From NCBI GenBank assembly GCA_030549335.1, contig CM060188.1:44791696-44855695 (forward strand): 64,000 bases of DNA. Direction: 5' to 3'. This document shows, piece after piece, positions 58,101 to 64,000 of the stretch. This stretch comes from Pontederia crassipes. Lineage: Eukaryota > Streptophyta > Magnoliopsida > Commelinales > Pontederiaceae. Under the pieces are notes generated by a model that worked only from the letters and a program-made list of their open reading frames with translations, was not told where the DNA came from and did no database searches. Within the stretch, counting starts at the first letter, position 1; every line of letters starts with the position of its first letter. Position numbers and translations under genes: made by a program.

Positions 58101-61100
58101 ATGGTTTGGTCATGTTCAGAGAAGACCATTAGATGCGCCAGTAAGAAGAGTAGATCAAATAATCTGGAGTCCGATTAAAAGAGAGAGAGGGAGGCCAAGG
58201 CGGACACTTGGCGAACTAATAGAGCAAGATCTATTGGTGAATAATATACCGAAAGGTTTGGTTACTAATAGAGCGGAATGACGTCGTATGATTCATATAG
58301 CCGACCCCACCTAGTGGGATAAGGCTTTGTTGTTGTTGTTGTTTGTTGAATCTCTTTAAATTATTTACGTCATGCATGGTAAAGCATAACAATGGCATAT
58401 GCTAGAGGTGAGTTGTGGTAGTTAAAAACTTCAGAAGGAAGGTAGTTGGGTTTATATTGTGCAAGGATAAAGCACATTTGGAATATGGTGCTTTTAATGA
58501 TTCAAAGAAAATGAAACAAAAGAACTTTTGTTTGAGAGTAACAATGATGTTTAATTCACTTTAAAAGAAAATTATGCTTAATTGTTTTTAAAAAAAAGCA
58601 ATGTTAAAATTGTCAGAGCATGATTGCAAGTTCATGATGACAGTTATTTCATACTTGTTTGCATACATGTTTGGGCCCTTTAATTTGTCTAGTTTGCCTT
58701 TTTATTTTATGTAAGCTTTGCATTTTTACCGAACACTTTTTTTCTTTTATCCATCTATTTCGTCTTTTAAGCCTCTTTTATGTAGGGCGATGATCTTATT
58801 TATGGCTTGTGTGAAGCAATTGATGAAGAAAAAGATCCTCGATGCTTAATGCTTACTTTCCCTCTTGTAAAATCTGCTGCACACTTATTTCCAGATCCAT
58901 CTGGTCCTATTGCAAGCTTTTCTGCAGATATCTTTGCGACTCTAAGTCAATATTTCCCTGTTTACTTCACTCATGTAAGTTTATTGAAACTTTTCTGTAG
59001 AGAGAAATTTATTGAACTAACCACATTATTTGATCTGAATCGCATCAATTTGAAATCTGTTAATGTTTTGATGTATAAGTAAATGGTGGTGTAGAGCATC
59101 CCGCTAACCCTCTATAGAACGTCAATTTTTTTATTGTTCCTTCAGTATATAGTCATGCAATGTTCATCCTTTTTATTGCTCGATTAATATTACAGTCATG
59201 CACCATGATCAAACAAATTGTTAATGCACCAAACTGACAAGTACTTAGTTATCAGATTAATCTGACAGTCCAACACGATATATAAAGAGAAAAATTGTGA
59301 CTGTCGTATGAATCAATTAATTAAAAGGACTTGATTGTGAACATTGATTGTTCATTGCTCATGTCACAATTGAATGACTTTTTAACTCATAAGACAAATT
59401 GATAGATCATTATTGAATTAATTGGATGGTAAGAAATAGTTCTCATGATAATAAGTAAATGGGCAATATAAGAGCAAAAAAGTTGTGGTTGTCGGATTAA
59501 TTTTTTAAGAGCGACTAATGGATCATTGAGTTGGTTTGATAATGATAATTGAACTATCATGGTTCATGATCCTTGCTTTTGTAACATCTGGAGGACTACA
59601 CAAATTTAGTGGCCATCCTTGCTTTCGTCAAAAAAAGAAAAAACATTCATTGTTAACTCATAAGCAAGGTTATCGTAATCCTAATACTCTATTTATCTTA
59701 TTCTTACTACTACACCCCTCTTGGCAATAACTGATAAGATCAATCCTTGTAAAGTCTTCCATAAAATTTCATGATCTTCGATCCTTAGACTCTCCTACGA
59801 TCTTGGTAAAATTTCAATTTTGCTGATAAGACAAATTGATGGATACCCTATCCCAAAGGCATGGCCAAGCATGGCCTCTGGCCATGCTATTCTGTTTTCT
59901 GTTCCCGTTTATTTATCTCTCAATTGTACCATCTAGCCATCCATTACTTACCTAGATGTTTCATGAACTGAGCATCATGAATTTTTTTTTGAGAGGGAAT
60001 ACTGAGCATCATGAATATTGTTATTTGGTGTTTTTGTTCTCAATATATATATTTGTATCATGAAATATATGGCTTTACTTATCTAGGTGTTTCAGGAACG
60101 TTAGCACAATGAATATATATAGTGTTCCCACTAGTTGTTGACTTATTATCTTTTTTCAGCATTTTTTATGCGACCTTGCCATATATCTTTATTGCTATAT
60201 ACGAGTATCATTACTTCGTTAAAAGAATGCTATTATTAGCATGTGCTAAAGCTGTTCCTGCTCCTAAACTATGAGTATTGCTTTTTCGTTCTTTTATTAA
60301 AGAGAGGAGTTTTTGTTCAATAACTTAATGATCCTAGACCTTTATTCCTTTCTGCAGCCAAAGAATGATAGTTTAGAGGTAACACGTGACGAGCTTTCTA
60401 GGTCACTCATGGTATGCTTTTCATTCATTTTTCTTCTGGACTTGCTGAGAGGTTATTGGGTATTCATTTTTTAGAATGGTTATAGGAATTTATGCGGATA
60501 GGAACCCCATGTTCATTCTTATAGATGCATCAATGGTTAGTTTGTCTTGTTTTTTGCATCATTATTCAATCACCAAATGGGATAATTTAGATGTAAGGCA
60601 TATTCAAAATTTGATAACTGCGCCTCAAACTAGTCTGTTTATAGGCATTCCTTGGAAAATGCATCATGGATATGCGTCTTTATGGGCATGGCATTGTAGA
60701 ACTGTCGGTTTTTTTTTTCTTTTGAGAAAAATGATGACCAACAGGATTGTGATTGTCATCCATGTGTATGTGTGTATATATCTGTAAAATGAGGATCATG
60801 TACAAGTGTGTGCTCTCCAAGAGAGAGCGGAAAAAAAAGAGAGATTTACAGTGTCTTATCCAAAACCCCACCCAAAGAAGAAAAAAGATGTGGTGTACAA
60901 TACTCTCAACCTGACATCATTCCCCACAAAAAATACTGTCATTTATGATTGACACAGACACATACCTTGTTAATCGGCCCTATTGTTTGCGTTCTGTGAA
61001 CTTTGATTTTTTTTTCTTTCTATTTAAACTCTCCTTTCCTTTGCAAAAGAGTAGTCAATTTTTACTATCTTCTTTATTGTTTGTTGCCTGCTTGTTGTCT

Positions 61101-63522
61101 TGCAGCATGCCTTCACTTCAACCACATATCTTGAGCCTTTTGTCATTCCCTTACTGCTTGAAAAACTTTCCTCTTCTCTTCCATTAGCAAAGGTTTGTGA
61201 TTCTATCTTAATGTTAATCCTCCCTTTGGGGCAATTGGATCAAATTTAAACTTAGTATTGCATCTTTTGCAGCTTGATTCTTTGAAGTATCTGAACCATT
61301 GCATTCAGAGCTATGGTTCTGATAAGATGATCAAGTATGCTAAAGATATTTGGTGTAACATAAAAGATGTGATTTTTAAGTTTCCACCTGAGAGACCATC
61401 ACTCTTAAGTGCAGATGCAACTGTAGATATGTCTTCTGATGCATATCAAATTGCAGAGGAAGCTAAAAATTGCTTGAGAACTTCTATACTGCACTTAAAT
61501 TTGGATCAAGTTTCCTTTTTGAATTTGATTATTGAAGATGAAGATATTAAGATGAATTTTGAATTGGTTAGGAAGGAAACAAGTTACATGCAAACAGATA
61601 CCGAAATGGAAAATAAACTGAGTGCACTTGGAATTATCTTGTCTATTGCATCAAAGGTCTCCATGAATTGCTGTACCATTGTCTTCCAAAAGTTCTTCCC
61701 TTTGTTGATGGATATCTTAGGAATTTCGTCGGACAGTTCATCCAGTTGTGTGGCATTACCTGATGGATCAAACTTTAGAGCACTTTATCTTTCCATTGAG
61801 CTTCTTGCCTCATGCAGATATTTATCTTTGACTTATCAAGAGTTCTCCCATGAAGTTGTCTCACAACAAAATAGTTGGTTTTACGTGCTTAAAAGTTTCT
61901 CTGCATTATTATGTTATGGCCTTGGATCAATTATGGAAGGCAAGGTTGAACAGGGGGAAGATGTTGCATATGTAGGTAACATTTTACCATCTCTTATTTG
62001 TCATTTTAAACGGTCTGAGAAATAACTTGTGGATTGTACATTTAAGCACGATGCACAAACAACCAAGGAACCTATATATTTCCTAGTTCATATATAATGT
62101 TCTTTCTTAGGCTGATGTCCCTTATTCTTTTGTTTACTCATGTGGCAGATATATTTTGTAAGTCCTGCTATGATTTTCCTTTTTTTTTTTTGAAAAGGGG
62201 ATGACTACCATGATGTGACTGTTTCTTATTGGTTGTTTGCAGTGAAGGGCTTGGAGATCCTGGCAACTTTTCCAAGATCCTATACACCAATATCTGAGGC
62301 TATTTATGAAGAAATCCTAGTTATGCTGATGACAGTGATCACTGGCAAATCTGATGCCACATCCTTGTGGAAATTGTCATTACATACGATAGTCCACATT
62401 GGTTTATTTGCAGAAAAAAATCATGAGTTGGCAAAGGAAATGATTTATAATAATGTCGTCGTTGAGCCAATTGCATCTTTCCTTCAACATAAGAAGTTTA
62501 CAATGTCTTTGGCATTGAAGCTAGAAGCAATGTCTGAAATTGGTTCTATCAAGCTTTACACATTAAGAATAATTCGCGCGCTCGAAGAAGCAATATTTTC
62601 TAATTTAGAGTCTTGTGTATGTTCAAATTCTTTTCCACGACAATTGGTAGCCTTTAGTTTTTCAAGAAAAAATGTATAATTATCCTTGTGTTGAGTTTTT
62701 GTGCAAAGTTTCTTTTGTGCTTTTGTAGATTAAAGGACATCTGGAAGCTGCTCAATTTGTAGCTCCCATAATTGAATACTACTCCAATCAGTTGATTCCT
62801 TGGTATGAAAGAGATTCAGTCTTCATTTGAGTACATATTTTATAAATGAAGTCCAATCTATATTTACTTCTTGAGATTTCACAATGTATGAATAACCAAG
62901 TCCAGGTGGACCAATAATTTTTTTTGGTGGGGTGGGGGTGGGATACTGGAGAAAGGAAGTAATGACTACTTGAACCAGGATCCTCCACGCTGATACAATT
63001 TTCCTTTTTTGAGAGAGGAATGCTGATACCATTTTTTTTATTTACTGACATGCAAAATCTTTCCAAGTCAGCATTTGGGAGGGTTTAAAAGGATGCTTTT
63101 CTCAACAATTAATATGAAGACAAGCAACTTTTTCAACTTCTCCATAGAGTGATGATAGCTTGCTCTCTGATAAAGTCATTTGCCCAAGGCTGGTCCAAAT
63201 GTATCCATTCTTTCTTTATTCTTGGTGGTTGGGGAGGGTGGAAACAACACAATGCATGTGTAATATAGATATACCTAAAATATTAAATGGCTTTCGTCAT
63301 ATTGCTGTAAACATTGCACCATGATGCTTATAGATGTTGGTATGAGGCTGTTTATATTATTTGATAGCATTTATTTTATTTTAGTTACATACAACAAGGG
63401 GTTCTTAATACAGGTACAACACTTCTGGTGGTTTTGAAGATGTCGCGATTCGGTTTTCTGATCGTATTTGGGATGTGCTTGGAAATATGCCAGTTTCTGT
63501 CAGTAACATGACAACGACACAG
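52151..63522 (+). CDS. MMS19: MMS19 cytosolic iron-sulfur assembly component, 5' part (13 exons)
   Basis: HEAT-repeat adaptor that, with the CIA targeting complex, delivers Fe-S clusters to DNA repair and replication enzymes (family knowledge). Exons: 52151-52240, 52468-52530, 52615-52669, 54427-54524, 56616-56774, 56883-56942, 58786-58974, 60358-60411, 61106-61192, 61273-61975, 62243-62616, 62729-62802, 63414-63522. All junctions are GT-AG and phases agree, giving 705 codons of roughly 1,130 expected; the gene runs off the right edge. Recognised MMS19 blocks: YLTTSDHVIRGRGILLLAEI, DLIYGLCEAIDEEKDPRCLM, YLEPFVIPLLLEKLSSSLPLAK and GVKGLxIL-like VKGLEILATFPRSYTPIS. The N terminus is short (SWIAYVEAFVDSVRPPSVQ). 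Introns hold LINE remnants. Confidence 0.93.
53300..53470 (-). mobile_element. L1-type LINE 3' end fragment in MMS19 intron 3
   Basis: Minus strand carries the 'caacggcgcagtcatccttt' ending also seen in the neighbour at 53553. It is 5'-truncated, with no coding part left. Limits are approximate. Confidence 0.4.
53553..54115 (-). mobile_element. L1-type LINE remnant with zf-RVT domain, MMS19 intron 3
   Basis: Minus-strand broken frames match the C-terminal zinc-binding region of plant L1 reverse transcriptases: HAYLP, then LKIFTWRLLRDRILTRVYISR-like words, then CALCAQLFFECPI. This is followed by 'gactatcaaaatcatggagtcatcc' and a 'ccctcaaaagaaaag' tail. It is 5'-truncated and full of stops. 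It lies opposite to the MMS19 coding direction. Confidence 0.65.
54290..54357. repeat. 25-bp tandem repeat in MMS19 intron 3
   Basis: Two full units 'ttttgggtaattaagata' + 'caatata' (54308-54332, 54333-54357), preceded by a partial one from 54290. They end about 70 bases before exon 4. Confidence 0.8.
55051..55075 (-). mobile_element. Micro-insertion of an L1 3' tail (25 bp), MMS19 intron 4
   Basis: Insert reads CTCTCTCAAAAAA plus (TAA)n on the minus strand and is flanked by a 14-bp direct repeat (GGCTCTGGAATACT at 55037-55050, GGCTCCGGAATACT at 55076-55089). Confidence 0.6.
55890..56060 (-). mobile_element. RTE-type LINE/SINE 3' end, MMS19 intron 4
   Basis: On the minus strand the segment ends 'ccgaccccacctagtggg', 'ataaggttttg' and a TTG repeat, the same terminus as the plus-strand RTE copy at 57837-58348. 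The 5' part has 'cggtcccaagtccggataa'. The coding domain is absent, so it may be a severely truncated LINE or a SINE sharing the LINE tail. Target duplication not identified. Confidence 0.6.
57825..57836. repeat. 12-bp target-site duplication of RTE LINE, left
   Basis: AATCTCTTTAAA, identical to 58349-58360. Confidence 0.85.
57837..58348 (+). mobile_element. 5'-truncated RTE-clade LINE in MMS19 intron 6
   Basis: 512 bp with the C-terminal end of an RTE reverse transcriptase: FYRTAIRPAVLYGSECWAMK, MRMLRWMCGHTRLDKIMND, ENRLRWFGHVQRRPLDAPVRR, GRPRRTLGELIEQDL. A frame change near 57880 separates the first residues (SGVLCDRKV) from the rest. It ends with the shared 'cctagtgggataaggctttg' terminus and a TTG repeat. 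A perfect 12-bp target duplication flanks it. Same orientation as MMS19. Confidence 0.9.
59983..60000 (-). mobile_element. Micro-insertion of an L1 3' tail (18 bp), MMS19 intron 7
   Basis: TTTTTTTTGAGAGGGAAT between two perfect 16-bp direct repeats ACTGAGCATCATGAAT (59967-59982, 60001-60016). On the minus strand it is a LINE tail plus poly-A. Confidence 0.7.
60706..60960 (-). mobile_element. L1-type LINE 3' end, MMS19 intron 8
   Basis: Minus strand reads 'gatgacaatcacaatcctg' then 'gtcatcatttttctcaaaag' and a poly-A-like tail, the same ending as the 53553 copy. It is 5'-truncated and non-coding. The far limit near 60960 is approximate. Confidence 0.5.
63003..63021 (-). mobile_element. Micro-insertion of an L1 3' tail (19 bp), MMS19 intron 12
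   Basis: CCTTTTTTGAGAGAGGAAT between direct repeats GCTGATACAATTTT (62989-63002) and GCTGATACCATTTT (63022-63035), one mismatch. Confidence 0.6.
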
Positions 63523-63671
63523 GTAGATTTGTTTTAGTATGCAACATTTTATGTTTCTTCCCCTTCTATGCAAGGTTATCATAATATTGGAATATAAAGA
63601 TAACTTTGTTTTTTAGCTTTATGTCAAATATATTAAATTTACCGATCTTTACTCAATCTGAGGTTTCTATT

Positions 63672-64000
63672 AGGGGCGTTCACCGGGTCGGATCCCGAGT
63701 ATTCGACCCGACCCGACGGGTCGGGTTCGGGTTGGATTTTTTCAACCCGATTTGACCGACTTTTTTATTTCTTTTGAATTTTAAATGATTTTTATTTAAT
63801 TTAAGTGTTTTATACCATCTGAAATTTTAAAAAATTATAAAATAATGTATTTTAAATAGAGAATAATATGTAGATATCTAAAACAATATTTTTAATGCCT
63901 AAAGATACTTTATTTTGTATTTAAAATAAAACAACAAATGCTTTTTTATATTAAAAATTAAAAGGAAAAATTAAAAAAAGAAAAAGAAAAAAGGTGGTCG
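63672..64000. mobile_element. Possible DNA-transposon terminus at right edge
   Basis: 'taggggcgttcaccgggtcgg' followed by repeated CGACCC/GGGTCGGGTT words, then AT-rich sequence. This layout matches one end of plant hAT-like elements with GC-rich subterminal repeats. The other end is outside the window. Confidence 0.35.

Overview
This is nuclear DNA from a flowering plant. The evidence is long AT-rich introns with GT-AG junctions, several plant retrotransposon families, and three plant genes. Very GC-rich first exons against AT-rich introns suggest a monocot; this is inference, and I do not name a species. There are no bacterial, organellar or CRISPR features, and I saw no tRNA or rRNA gene.

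Layout. 1-1.9 kb: the 5' end of a decayed Copia element on the minus strand, cut by the window edge. 3.4-8.7 kb and 19.0-25.3 kb: two tandem copies of a DOMON + cytochrome b561 membrane redox protein gene, both minus strand, three exons each, both apparently intact. Between them, at 10.5-18.4 kb, sits a young Ty3/gypsy (chromovirus-like) element whose long LTRs carry a 45-bp minisatellite; its 5' LTR has lost the promoter end and its pol region is decayed. Copy 2 carries a 564-bp hAT-type element in intron 1 with an 8-bp target duplication, and the same site is empty in copy 1. 25.4-36.2 kb: gene-poor DNA with MITE-like and CACTA-like candidates and an old Ty3/gypsy pol relic.

36.3-38.2 kb: a two-exon gene for a chloroplast Rho-N domain protein (RHON1/BP-73 type). 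39.4-41.3 kb: a long-TIR MITE and a frameshifted leucine-rich-repeat pseudogene. 43.7-47.0 kb: a Copia element with good LTRs, PBS, PPT and TSD but no reverse transcriptase. 49.5-50.8 kb: a Pack-MULE-like element (9-bp TSD, long TIRs) carrying a broken piece of a receptor-like LRR protein gene. 52.15 kb to the right edge: the first 13 exons (705 codons) of MMS19, the cytosolic iron-sulfur targeting factor, with LINE debris in its introns and a tandemly duplicated promoter module.

The three host genes are unrelated in pathway: apoplastic/plasma-membrane electron transfer, plastid RNA metabolism, and Fe-S protein maturation. The most informative material is the record of transposition and duplication, where insertion boundaries can be read to the base. 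I found no evidence of a wholly new biological system.
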